Source: Candidatus Woesebacteria bacterium (GTDB lineage: Bacteria > Patescibacteriota > Microgenomatia > UBA8517 > UBA10165). Taken from it: a stretch of DNA of 17,018 nt. Shown here one piece after another: positions 7,877-15,404 of the stretch; position 1 is the first letter of the stretch, and each line of letters begins with the position of its first letter. The stretch spans positions 1-17,018 of the forward strand of contig NZCP01000039.1 of assembly GCA_002686465.1 (NCBI GenBank), read 5' to 3'. Position numbers and translations under genes: made by a program. The notes under the pieces were generated by a model. It saw nothing but the letters and a program-made list of their open reading frames with translations. It ran no database searches and was not told the origin of the DNA.

Positions 7877-9763
7877 CTAGTCAAAGTATTGCTCAAACCA
7901 TAACTCCAAACTCAAAAGTGCCCAAAGTGGGGGACCGAAGTCGTTGCCTTCGGTGTGAGACGCAAGCATTTGCTTAACAAAACTCGGCTCAAATATCCCT
8001 CGCATTTTTGCCCTTTTGCTTAGCAGTCTACTCTTTGCATATTTATTTAAGTTTCCACCAAACCACTTTGACAGGGGGATGGTAAAGCCCATTTTTGGTC
8101 TATAGATATTTTCCTTAGGGATTATTTCCTCGACAGCCTTTTTAAGGATGTATTTGAATTGGCAGGCACCCTTGACCTTCAGTCCATAGGGGATTTGGGA
8201 GGCAAGCTCAATCATTTGATGGTCGAGAAATGGTGACCTTGCTTCAAGCCCGACACTCATACTTGCAATGTCAACTTTTGCCAAAAGGTCTTCGGGTAAA
8301 TACATTGTTAAGTCAGCCCAAAGCCCCCTATCTCTTGCGTCTTGAGCCCGCGCATTTTGAAATTTTTCCCTCATTATTGCATATGAGTCTGAGTCACCTA
8401 TTAAACCTTTAAACATTTGAGAATAAAGATGCAACTTGTCTTCATTTTTAAAATAGCAAATGTAAGTGGTAAAACGATCCCCTAATGGGATTTGTGACTT
8501 TTTGAGAAATTTGTTAGTTTTTTTGAAAAGCTCTAGGCGAGTTGTTGAATACAGAAGGTCAGAAAGAGGAATACCGATTGGTCTTAAGGGCCCGCCAAAA
8601 CTATCAAAAAAGACATCTCTTTTTAACCTACAATATCTATCATACCCAGCAAAATTCTCATCCCCGCCGTCGCCATTTAATACTACTTTTACATGCTTTC
8701 TTGCTAGTTTGCTTACCATATGGGTAACAATGTTGCTCGAGTCAGCATATGGTTCCTCATATTGATAAACTAAATCAGGTAAATTTTCTACGTCCTCTTC
8801 CTCAGCAGTGAGTTCCTGGTGATCCGTTTTATAGAGATCAGAGATTTTTTTGGCATACTTAGCTTCGCTATAATGCTTATCTCGAAAGCCAATCGTAAAA
8901 GTTTTTATTGGTTTATTTGACAATTGTGCCATTGTAGCGACTACTGCACTTGAGTCAACGCCTCCAGATAAAAATGCTCCAATTGGCACATCGGCAATCA
9001 TTCTAAGCTTTGTTGCCTCCTTAAGGGTGTCAAGAATTTTCACTCCCCACTCTTTCTCGCTAAGTCCGAGTTTGTGTGTAAAATCGGGTTGCCAGAATCT
9101 TCGTTTTTCGAACTTTTGTCGCTTTAGATCAAGGAAAATATAGTGACCTGGTTCAAGCTTATTAATTCCCTGGAAACCGGTTGCGGGAGGTGGCACATAC
9201 CCGTAAGTTAAATAGTTGTGGATTGCTAACCAGTCAGGGGTTCTTTTAACCTCCTTTTGTGTCAAAATGGCTTTCAGCTCTGATGCAAAAATAAAGACTT
9301 CACTATTCCAAAAATACTTAAGTGGCTTTTTGCCAATACGGTCTTTTGCCAGAAATAGAGTTTTTTTGTGGTCATCGTAGATTGCGAATGCAAACATCCC
9401 TCGCAGATGCGTAAGGCAACCTTTTCCGTATTTGTCGTACAAGGCCAAAATAACTTCAGTATCAGTCCTGGATTTGAACCGGTACCCTTTTTTTTCAAGT
9501 GCCTCCCTTTCGGACTGGAAGTTATAAATCTCTCCGTTAAATGTAATCCAATAACGATTCTTGTATCCCATTGGCTGATGTCCAGATCTCGTGAGATCAA
9601 TAATCGATAAGCGTCGGTTAGCCAATCCAACCATTTTATCGGGAGAAGTGTAAATTCCTTCGTCGTCTGGCCCACGATGAGCTATTTTTTTTGCCATTAA
9701 AGAAAGCTCAGACGTAGTCACGGCTCTGTTTCTGAAGTTGATCTTGCCGGCAATTCCACACAT
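7877..9763 (-). CDS. asnB: asparagine synthetase B-type glutamine-hydrolysing amidotransferase
   Basis: A 628-aa enzyme of normal length for the AsnB family. The N-terminal Ntn glutaminase domain starts MCGIAG, so Cys2 is free as nucleophile after Met removal. Further glutaminase residues are R50 (LANRRLS), NGE at 76-78 and D101 (SRTDTE). The synthetase domain has the PPi loop SGGVDSS at 266-272 and NGDGGDE at 363-369. Family chemistry: ATP activates a carboxylate, then ammonia from glutamine makes the amide. The gene lies alone on the minus strand between two sets of plus-strand glycosyltransferases, where AsnB homologs often amidate uronic acids or related sugars rather than make free asparagine (cf. 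WbpS-like proteins). It could still be the cell's asparagine synthetase. No convincing promoter was found in the 70-odd bases before the ATG. Confidence 0.92.
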   Translation of the reverse strand: MCGIAGKINFRNRAVTTSELSLMAKKIAHRGPDDEGIYTSPDKMVGLANRRLSIIDLTRSGHQPMGYKNRYWITFNGEIYNFQSEREALEKKGYRFKSRTDTEVILALYDKYGKGCLTHLRGMFAFAIYDDHKKTLFLAKDRIGKKPLKYFWNSEVFIFASELKAILTQKEVKRTPDWLAIHNYLTYGYVPPPATGFQGINKLEPGHYIFLDLKRQKFEKRRFWQPDFTHKLGLSEKEWGVKILDTLKEATKLRMIADVPIGAFLSGGVDSSAVVATMAQLSNKPIKTFTIGFRDKHYSEAKYAKKISDLYKTDHQELTAEEEDVENLPDLVYQYEEPYADSSNIVTHMVSKLARKHVKVVLNGDGGDENFAGYDRYCRLKRDVFFDSFGGPLRPIGIPLSDLLYSTTRLELFKKTNKFLKKSQIPLGDRFTTYICYFKNEDKLHLYSQMFKGLIGDSDSYAIMREKFQNARAQDARDRGLWADLTMYLPEDLLAKVDIASMSVGLEARSPFLDHQMIELASQIPYGLKVKGACQFKYILKKAVEEIIPKENIYRPKMGFTIPLSKWFGGNLNKYAKSRLLSKRAKMRGIFEPSFVKQMLASHTEGNDFGPPLWALLSLELWFEQYFD

Positions 9764-9824
9764 AAATTAATTACCTAATACTTACAGGCTTTTACTCTCT
9801 AGTCAAATCCAGAGGAAAATGAGA

Positions 9825-9830
9825 TATAAT
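9825..9830 (+). promoter_or_regulatory. -10 box upstream of the DPM1-like GT2 gene
   Basis: A perfect TATAAT hexamer. Six bases later an in-frame GTG (9837) sits at the expected +1, and ATG 9855 lies 18 bases further. The best -35 candidate, TAGTCA at 9800-9805, is 19 bases away and weak. This is the plus side of the 9764-9836 interval between asnB and the GT2 gene. Confidence 0.5.
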
Positions 9831-9854
9831 CGGATAGTGGTAAATAAAAGCAAA

Positions 9855-10559
9855 ATGAAACTTTCTATAATTATTCCCGTTTATAATGAGGAAAAAACGG
9901 TTGGGAAAATAATCGAAAAGGTAAAGGTGGTGAAACTTCCCCAAAGAGTTAGCCGTGAGATCATTGTTGTTGACGACGGTTCAACAGATTTGACCGGAAA
10001 GATTCTGAAGACTATTAAAGGGATAGAACTTCTGAAACATCAGGAAAATAAAGGGAAAGGTGCAGCAGTAAGAACGGGACTTGCGCGTGCTTCGGGTGAC
10101 GTTCTTTTAATTCAAGACGCGGATCTTGAGTATGACCCTAAGGATTATGTAAAACTTCTTGAACCTATCGTTACTAAAAAAACACAGGTTGTTTACGGCT
10201 CCAGACTTATGGATTACCCACTACGCCTTTGGGGAAAGGACAAGACACCCTTGCCGTTTCATTACATTGGTAATAAGTTTCTTAGTTTTATAACAAGGCT
10301 TTTATATGGGGGCCGTGTGACCGACATGGAAACTTGTTATAAAGTTTTTACGAAAGATATTGCAAAGAAGTTGCATCTGCGGTCAAATAGTTTTGACCTG
10401 GAACCTGAAATTACAGCCAAGATTTTAAAACAAGGGTATAGAATTTTTGAGGTTCCCATAAAGGTTAAGCCGCGTGATTATAAGGAGGGCAAAAAAATTA
10501 CTTGGCGAGACGGATTTTTTGCTTTGTGGAACCTTCTGCGCTACAGGATTGTTGATTAA
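9855..10559 (+). CDS. GT2 glycosyltransferase, DPM1/polyprenyl-phosphate sugar synthase-like
   Basis: A 234-aa protein from ATG 9855. MKLSIIIPVYNEE is the classic GT2 start, VVDDGSTD lies at 38-45, KGKGAAVRTGL at 67-76 is typical of the dolichyl-phosphate-mannose synthase branch, and QDADLEYDP at 87-95 holds the DxD-type motif (D88, D90). There are no C-terminal membrane helices, so it resembles soluble DPM1-like enzymes. It probably transfers a sugar from a nucleotide donor to polyprenyl phosphate, making the donor used by the GT-C enzymes in this window. Start choice is open: an in-frame GTG at 9837 lies exactly at the +1 expected from the TATAAT at 9825-9830 and would add VVNKSK, while ATG 9819 overlaps the -10 region and is unlikely. 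The next gene begins 25 bases after the stop. Confidence 0.87.
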   Translation: MKLSIIIPVYNEEKTVGKIIEKVKVVKLPQRVSREIIVVDDGSTDLTGKILKTIKGIELLKHQENKGKGAAVRTGLARASGDVLLIQDADLEYDPKDYVKLLEPIVTKKTQVVYGSRLMDYPLRLWGKDKTPLPFHYIGNKFLSFITRLLYGGRVTDMETCYKVFTKDIAKKLHLRSNSFDLEPEITAKILKQGYRIFEVPIKVKPRDYKEGKKITWRDGFFALWNLLRYRIVD

Positions 10560-10578
10560 GACTGTCTCGAGTTATACT
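10552..10578 (+). promoter_or_regulatory. promoter placing +1 at the GT4 start codon
   Basis: The -10 box TATACT (10573-10578) is 6 bases before ATG 10585. A -35 candidate TTGATT (10552-10557) precedes it by a short 15-base spacer and overlaps the stop codon of the preceding gene. Predicted transcription starts at the ATG, giving a leaderless mRNA. No Shine-Dalgarno sequence is present. Confidence 0.45.
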
Positions 10579-10584
10579 TCAAAT

Positions 10585-11652
10585 ATGCGAATCGCTCTTT
10601 TGTCCTTTTATAGTGGTCATCTTAATCGGGGTGCTGAGACTTGGACTCACGAGTTTGCAAATAAGTTGTCGGGACGGGGAAATGAGTTGACAGTTTTCCA
10701 GGGAGGGAAATACAAAAAGGACGCAGATTACCGAGTAGTTGAACTTCTGTTTCCTGTTAACTGGGTGAAAGGTCATGTTGGGAATGTGCTTTTTCTTGAT
10801 TACTGGAGTATCCTTGTTGCACAATTCTCACTAAAGACACTTCCATTTTTATGGAGAGAGAAGTTTGATATTGTTATTCCAGTTAATGGCGGATGGCAAA
10901 CATTTTTAGTGAGACTTATCACTTGGCTGCGTGGAAGCAAAATGGTGGTTGTCGGTCATTCAGGAGTTGGAGGGCGGGATGAGATTTGGAATGCGTGGAA
11001 TATGCCAGACGCTTATGTTGGATTATCATCAAGGGCTAAAGAGTGGGCAAAAAGAATTAACCCATTTATTCGAGTATCCTATATACCAAACGGTGTTGAT
11101 CTTCAGAAATTTAAGCCTCAGGGTAAAAAACTCAAGACCGGGTTGAAAAAACCAGTTATTCTTTACGTTGGTGCGCTTGATTTATGGAAACGTCCCCTTG
11201 AGACAATAAGGGCTGTGGCACAAATAAAAAATGCCAGTCTTCTCGTGGTCGGGGACGGGGGGTTGAGGGAAGAAGCAAAAAATTTGGGTGAGAAACTTCT
11301 GGGACAGAGATTTAGCCTAAAAACATTCTCCTACAATAAAATGTCCGCCGTGTATCGAGTAGCAGATGTGTTTACTAGCCCATCATCTTCTGGTTATTCT
11401 TTTGAAATTGTCCTTATTGAAGCAATGGCTACAAACTTGCCAATTGTGGCAAATGATGACCCAGTTCGTCGAGAGATTCTTGGTAATGCTGGAATTTTTG
11501 TGGACCCGACAAATACAAAGGTGTACACAAAGGCACTTAACGAGGTATTAAGGAGAGACTTTGGTAACCGACCTCGGGTTCAAGCCGAGAAGTTCTCTTG
11601 GGGTAAAATCTCCAGGCAATATGAGGATCTTTTTAAAAAGTTAATTAAATGA
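10585..11652 (+). CDS. GT4-family glycosyltransferase with altered E-x7-E motif
   Basis: A 355-aa GT-B enzyme. The N-terminal acceptor domain begins MRIALLSFYSGHLNRGAETW with the usual glycine-rich loop and a GHSG segment at 124-127. YIPNGVDLQKFKP at 166-178 is the standard GT4 linker. The C-terminal Rossmann domain carries LYVGALDLWKRP (about 193-204) and ends with SSGYSFEIVLIEAMA at about 268-282. In the family E-x7-E motif the second glutamate is E279, but the first position (271) is tyrosine, with glutamate three residues on (E274). The start is ATG 10585, preceded 6 bases upstream by TATACT; a GTG at 10474 lies inside the preceding gene and is not credible. It shares ATGA with the next gene. 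Likely adds a hexose to the lipid-linked glycan. Confidence 0.88.
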   Translation: MRIALLSFYSGHLNRGAETWTHEFANKLSGRGNELTVFQGGKYKKDADYRVVELLFPVNWVKGHVGNVLFLDYWSILVAQFSLKTLPFLWREKFDIVIPVNGGWQTFLVRLITWLRGSKMVVVGHSGVGGRDEIWNAWNMPDAYVGLSSRAKEWAKRINPFIRVSYIPNGVDLQKFKPQGKKLKTGLKKPVILYVGALDLWKRPLETIRAVAQIKNASLLVVGDGGLREEAKNLGEKLLGQRFSLKTFSYNKMSAVYRVADVFTSPSSSGYSFEIVLIEAMATNLPIVANDDPVRREILGNAGIFVDPTNTKVYTKALNEVLRRDFGNRPRVQAEKFSWGKISRQYEDLFKKLIK

Positions 11653-13115
11653 GATATCGTATTTTAATCACGTCTGTTTTTGTATTTGCTCTGTCCTTTT
11701 GGATTTTATCGCGTAATATCAGCGACCCGTTTACTGGCATCCATGATCATAATGGGGCACGTTTTGGAAACATCGCAAAAAATTACCTTAAATATGGGCA
11801 GGAGACACGACTCGGCCAAGTTGAGCAAAAAAACTCTGACGGATCTTTCGAATACTATACACATTATCCTCCACTTCTATCGCTGAGTATTGCTGCAAGC
11901 TATGGAATTTTTGGAGCTTCTGAGGGTACAACAAGAATAATTCCTGTTTTCGCAACAAGCTTCACAATGGCCCTACTATTTTTGATTGGTTACATTTTAT
12001 GGGGGTGGAGGGTTGGAATTTTCGCATCTTTTCTGGCTCTGGCGACCCCAATGGTACGTTATTTTGGGGCGAATCCAGTGCACGAGACCCTTGTGACCTT
12101 CTTTGCTAGCATTGTTTTTTTGGGTCTTGCCCTCGTTGTAAAAAACAAGAATCAAAAACTCGGCTACTGGCTTGTTTTTACAGGGAGTGTTCTTGCTGCA
12201 CTTTCCGGTTGGGGTGGGTACTTTGTCGCGCCCGCTACAATTCTTATTTTTTGGAAGTTGAAGACTGACAGAAAAATTATCATTTTTTATCTTTCTATTT
12301 TGCTTGCATTGTTTTTGGGACATTTTATCTTTGTTCGTTACTTGACTGGGTCGTTTTTAGGTGGGGAGCTTGGCGGTGCTTTTCTTTACCGTTCTGGGCA
12401 TACGCTTCAGGAATTCGGAGTCTTGAAATTGCTATCACAGCTCCGCCTTTGGGCTTCAACTCTATTTACGGTAAGTCTCCTTCTAACTGCTAGCAGTTGG
12501 ATTTTTTTCTGGAGGAAGTATAGGAATCGTTCTGTTTGGTTAATCCCCGGAATGTTTATCTTTGGGGCTTTATATCCTCTCATTTTTTCAAACGCCGCCT
12601 ATGTTCATAATTATTTTATTTTCGGACTATTGCCTGTGTTGGCCATTTGCGGATCGCTTGCGACGTTCAGTTTTTTAGCACGACTCAAGAAGCCACTCTT
12701 TATTTCGCCCCTGCGAATACCTCGCCTTTCCACGGGCGAGAATGAAGCAGGTAAGAAAGAAGCCGATTTTCAAAAGGAAATTCCACCCTTCCAAGGGCGG
12801 ATAGGGTTCATTTTAATTCCAGTGATAGTTTTATTTTTGGTGGCTTTTGAACGACAAACCTTTTTGGAGGCACTTGAGAATAGTAAGACAGAAGAGTTGG
12901 CATATGAAATCGGAACAACTATAAAAGATCAAACTGACAAAGATGATGTAATTTTAATTTCCCCGAGCACGTTTTTATTTAGTAGAAAGACGTTTCTGTC
13001 CTATTATGGAGAAAGGACCCTTGTTGCTAGCGAGTCCGATCAGAAGTATACTTGGCGAGTTCTAGTAGATGAGCCAACAAGGAGTTTTAGGCTCTTTCGA
13101 GAGAATACTAAATGA
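11649..13115 (+). CDS. GT39/ArnT-like membrane glycosyltransferase (GT-C)
   Basis: A 488-aa protein with about ten predicted helices after a short N-terminal helix (3-20). The first outside loop has the acidic motif HDHNGARFGN (D33) and the THYPPL segment (71-76); this D...HxPP pattern is typical of dolichyl-phosphate-mannose-protein mannosyltransferase (PMT_2) enzymes, which take sugars from polyprenyl phosphate outside the membrane. Its start overlaps the GT4 stop as ATGA, and its own stop overlaps the next start the same way, so the block is translationally coupled. Oddity: residues about 357-384, between two helices, are polar and coded by two related hairpin-forming palindromes (12721-12800), apparently an in-frame insertion. 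After the last helix (near FILIPVIVLFLVAF) a soluble tail of about 90 residues ends the protein. Confidence 0.83.
   Translation: MRYRILITSVFVFALSFWILSRNISDPFTGIHDHNGARFGNIAKNYLKYGQETRLGQVEQKNSDGSFEYYTHYPPLLSLSIAASYGIFGASEGTTRIIPVFATSFTMALLFLIGYILWGWRVGIFASFLALATPMVRYFGANPVHETLVTFFASIVFLGLALVVKNKNQKLGYWLVFTGSVLAALSGWGGYFVAPATILIFWKLKTDRKIIIFYLSILLALFLGHFIFVRYLTGSFLGGELGGAFLYRSGHTLQEFGVLKLLSQLRLWASTLFTVSLLLTASSWIFFWRKYRNRSVWLIPGMFIFGALYPLIFSNAAYVHNYFIFGLLPVLAICGSLATFSFLARLKKPLFISPLRIPRLSTGENEAGKKEADFQKEIPPFQGRIGFILIPVIVLFLVAFERQTFLEALENSKTEELAYEIGTTIKDQTDKDDVILISPSTFLFSRKTFLSYYGERTLVASESDQKYTWRVLVDEPTRSFRLFRENTK
12721..12800. repeat. twin palindromic element in coding frame
   Basis: Two hairpins about 42 bases apart. 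The first (12721-12740) has a 7-base stem CTCGCCT/GGGCGAG and loop TTCCAC. The second (12783-12800) pairs CCACCCTT with AAGGGCGG around CC, with one mismatch. Their cores are alike (roughly CxCCxTTCCAxGGGCG, 13 of 16 positions). The element is more GC-rich than its surroundings and encodes a polar linker between membrane helices, keeping the frame open. Confidence 0.5.
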
Positions 13116-13858
13116 AAAAACCAGAGGTTTCAGTAACGATAGTGACGCTTAACGAAGAAAAGAATTTAACTAAGTGTCTTGAGTCAGTGAAAGATTGGGC
13201 TGGGGAGATAATTGTTGTTGATTCGGGAAGTACTGACAAGACAGTTCAGATTGCCAAACGATTTGGTGCTAAGGTCTATGTTAGGGATTTTGATAACTTT
13301 GCAAACCAAAAGAACTTTGCGTCAAAAAAGGCAACGTTTGAGTGGATATTTTCAATTGATGCAGATGAGGTTGCACCTAAAGAACTAGGTAAGGAAGTAA
13401 TAGACGCTATCAAGAAAGATGAATTTGATGGATATTTGATTCCCCGAAGGAATATTATTTTAGGTGCCGAGATTAAACACACAAGATGGAACCCCGATAA
13501 ACACATTTGGCTTTGGAAAAAGAGCAAAGGTAAATTACACGGAGGGGTTCATGGCGAAGTTGGTGTTCAAGGGAAAGTTGGGACACTTACAACTGGCAAG
13601 ATACATTATCAATATGAAACCATCGACGAGTTTCTCCAAATGGTAAATAGCTATACCAATCCTGAAGCAAAAGAAAGATTAGATCGTGGTGTAGGATTTT
13701 CTTACTTTAAGTTATTTTTTGATCCGGCATATTCCTTTTTAGGGAGATTTATTTACAAGAAAGGATTTTTGGATGGATGGAGGGGTTTTGCCCTTTCATA
13801 TTTGAGAGCGATCTATAAACTGGCAATTTGGGTTAAGATTTGGGAGAAACAGCGATGA
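13112..13858 (+). CDS. GT2 glycosyltransferase, WaaE/KdtX-like
   Basis: A 248-aa GT-A enzyme. VTIVTLNEEKNLTKCLESV opens the fold, VVDSGSTDKT at 35-44 is the nucleotide loop, FANQKNFASKKA (63-74) and FSIDADEVAP (80-89) are hallmarks of the LPS-core WaaE branch, and DADE at 83-86 supplies the DxD. The C-terminal region contains KLHGGVHGEV and an aromatic segment (YSFLGRFIYKKGFLDGWRGF) that may lie on the membrane. It is joined by ATGA overlaps to the membrane GT on each side. Family members transfer glucose or related sugars to lipid-linked or core oligosaccharides; the acceptor here is unknown. The start ATG 13112 is fixed by the overlap and the conserved N-terminus. Confidence 0.88.
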   Translation: MKKPEVSVTIVTLNEEKNLTKCLESVKDWAGEIIVVDSGSTDKTVQIAKRFGAKVYVRDFDNFANQKNFASKKATFEWIFSIDADEVAPKELGKEVIDAIKKDEFDGYLIPRRNIILGAEIKHTRWNPDKHIWLWKKSKGKLHGGVHGEVGVQGKVGTLTTGKIHYQYETIDEFLQMVNSYTNPEAKERLDRGVGFSYFKLFFDPAYSFLGRFIYKKGFLDGWRGFALSYLRAIYKLAIWVKIWEKQR

Positions 13859-15228
13859 TTAGTGGTCTAAAAAACATATGGTTGGTTTTGCTTGCGGCCA
13901 TTGTGGCAGCACACACTTTTATCCTTACTAAGCTGATTTTTTTTCCATATCCTGAATTTTTTGTCTATCCATACCTCACGAACAATGGACTTCTCCCATA
14001 TAAGCAAATCCTTGACCAGCATTTCCCTGGACTAATGTTTTTTCCTGTAAATTTAGGCAACCTTGGAATGCAAGATGCACAAGACGCAAGACTCTGGTCT
14101 GCTGGAATTGTTGTACTGATACACATTCTTCTCTTTTTTATTGGAAGAAAAATTTTCAATTCCGAAAAGAAAGCTCTTTTGGGAAATTTAATTTTTCTTG
14201 TTTGGCAGCCTTTTTTCGAGGGTTGGGTTTTGTGGATTGACTCATTTCTTCCACTTTTTCTTCTCCCTGCATTTTATTTCTCATACCTTGCAAGAGAAAA
14301 GGGTTGGCCAAAATACCTTCTTCTTGCTGGATTATTTTTCGGTATAGCTCTTCTTTTTAAACAAGTTGTATTTCCACTTGCTGCTTTGGTAGCTGTGGCC
14401 TTATATATCAAGAGAAGGAAGCTCGTTGAAGTTGTTTGGTTTGGGGTCGCGCTCGCGCCTTTGCCTTTGTTGATGGTTGCTTACTTTTGGAAAATAGGAG
14501 TTTTTCAAGACTTCTGGTATTGGACAATAACTTATAATCTCACCGTCTTTGCTGATTACGGTATGAAGGCACCATTTGCCTCTGGTGTTGTTCGTGTAGT
14601 GGCAGTATTCGGAATGGTTTTCTTTTCTTGGTTTCACAAACAGCGTAGTCTCGCATTTTGGATAACACTTTTCCTCCTGGGAAGTCTAGCCGCCGCCTAT
14701 TCTAGATTTGATTTTGTTCATTTTCAACCGGCTCTACCCTTTGTTGTCCTAGGAACTGTTTTAGCACTAGATTGGCTTTGGAAAAACACACGGACCAGAT
14801 TTATTGTAGGCGTTTATATTGCTGGCATTATTTTCTTCCTATCAATCTTCTATCGTGGCCACCTAGGAGAGGAAGTTCTATTTTTTGATGAGACAACCCA
14901 TCTTGTCGCAGAGAAAATTATGGAGGAGACAAACCATGGTGAGCACATATTTATTTATGGTCCTTCCCCCCATTTGTACCAAATGTCTGGAACGCTTCCA
15001 GCGGGAGATATTTACATACAGCAGTTTTCGTGGTTTTTGATGGTTTCGGAGGACCTGATTCTTACAAGTTTAAAAACTGACAGTCCAGATTTGGTTGTTG
15101 CTGATAGAACGATGAGTGTAGATGGGCAGAATTTGGTTGAATTTTCGCCTAAAATAAATTCTTATCTCTTGGAAAATTACATAACCATAGATATAATCGG
15201 GAATACTGAATTTCTCAACAAAAAGTAA
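13855..15228 (+). CDS. GT39-like membrane glycosyltransferase (GT-C), second copy
   Basis: A 457-aa multi-helix membrane protein. After TM1 (about 8-30) the first outside loop reads YPEFFVYPYLTNNGLLPYKQ followed by ILDQHFPGL: an acidic residue (E34) followed about 22 residues later by HFP (56-58), the D/E...HxPP arrangement of PMT_2/GT83-type enzymes. About ten helices follow, then a soluble C-terminal tail from about residue 335 containing HIFIYGPSPHLYQMSG. The ATG at 13855 overlaps the preceding stop (ATGA) and has a Shine-Dalgarno-like GGAG at 13843-13846, eight bases upstream; an in-frame TTG at 13840 is less likely. It probably uses a polyprenyl-phosphate sugar on the outer face. A candidate promoter for the genes downstream lies in its 3' end at 15169-15197. 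Confidence 0.83.
   Translation: MISGLKNIWLVLLAAIVAAHTFILTKLIFFPYPEFFVYPYLTNNGLLPYKQILDQHFPGLMFFPVNLGNLGMQDAQDARLWSAGIVVLIHILLFFIGRKIFNSEKKALLGNLIFLVWQPFFEGWVLWIDSFLPLFLLPAFYFSYLAREKGWPKYLLLAGLFFGIALLFKQVVFPLAALVAVALYIKRRKLVEVVWFGVALAPLPLLMVAYFWKIGVFQDFWYWTITYNLTVFADYGMKAPFASGVVRVVAVFGMVFFSWFHKQRSLAFWITLFLLGSLAAAYSRFDFVHFQPALPFVVLGTVLALDWLWKNTRTRFIVGVYIAGIIFFLSIFYRGHLGEEVLFFDETTHLVAEKIMEETNHGEHIFIYGPSPHLYQMSGTLPAGDIYIQQFSWFLMVSEDLILTSLKTDSPDLVVADRTMSVDGQNLVEFSPKINSYLLENYITIDIIGNTEFLNKK
15169..15197 (+). promoter_or_regulatory. candidate promoter for the carbamoylation trio
   Basis: A perfect -10 TATAAT (15192-15197) and a 4/6 -35 TTGGAA (15169-15174) with a 17-base spacer lie inside the end of the second GT39-like gene. 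The predicted start near 15204 would leave a leader of about 27 bases before ATG 15231. It would let the three downstream genes be expressed apart from the glycosyltransferases. Confidence 0.4.
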
Positions 15229-15230
15229 GT

Positions 15231-15392
15231 ATGATTGAAAGATTAAAAACATTGAAAGAGCTTTTTGCATTTCTGTGGTCAAGAAAACTTTGGTGGCTCA
15301 TACCAATGATTTTTGTGTTTCTAATGATAGGGATGCTTATTGTTTTTGTGGGATCATCCCCTCTTGCCCCAATTATTTACCCTTTGTTTTAA
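15231..15392 (+). CDS. DUF5989 / SxtK-like small membrane protein
   Basis: A 53-aa reading frame from ATG 15231 to TAA 15390-15392. The pattern is diagnostic of DUF5989, the family that includes SxtK of the saxitoxin cluster: an amphipathic N-terminus (MIERLKTLKELFAFLWSRK), then WWLIP, a single hydrophobic helix at about 23-41, then GSSPLAPIIYPLF at the end. It starts two bases after the upstream stop and is followed 12 bases later by the SxtJ-like gene and then the carbamoyltransferase. Homologs are known mainly as neighbours of carbamoyltransferases. The function is not established; a membrane anchor or adaptor for the carbamoyltransferase is a reasonable inference. It is shorter than many gene-calling cut-offs. 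Confidence 0.82.
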   Translation: MIERLKTLKELFAFLWSRKLWWLIPMIFVFLMIGMLIVFVGSSPLAPIIYPLF

Positions 15393-15404
15393 AGTATAGG
15401 ATGT

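Noticed and set aside
9274..9675. 133-codon minus-strand frame inside asnB in another frame
   Set aside because: It overlaps conserved glutaminase-domain coding sequence; the product has no motif and no start signal.
9764..9820. Promoter for asnB on the minus strand (TTGACT followed by TATTAG)
   Set aside because: The spacer is 20 bases, the -10 matches only 4 of 6 positions, and other TA-rich hexamers there are equally good, so no single promoter can be supported.
10474..10584. GTG-initiated N-terminal extension of the GT4 gene
   Set aside because: It lies inside the preceding GT2 gene, the added residues do not look like GT4, and MRIALLSF at 10585 is the family-typical start with a -10 box just upstream.
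13840..13854. In-frame TTG start for the second GT39-like gene
   Set aside because: ATG 13855 overlaps the previous stop as ATGA and has GGAG eight bases upstream; the TTG lies before that Shine-Dalgarno.
15401..15403. ATG four bases before the SxtJ-like start
   Set aside because: It is out of frame with the conserved SxtJ-like sequence and its product matches nothing.
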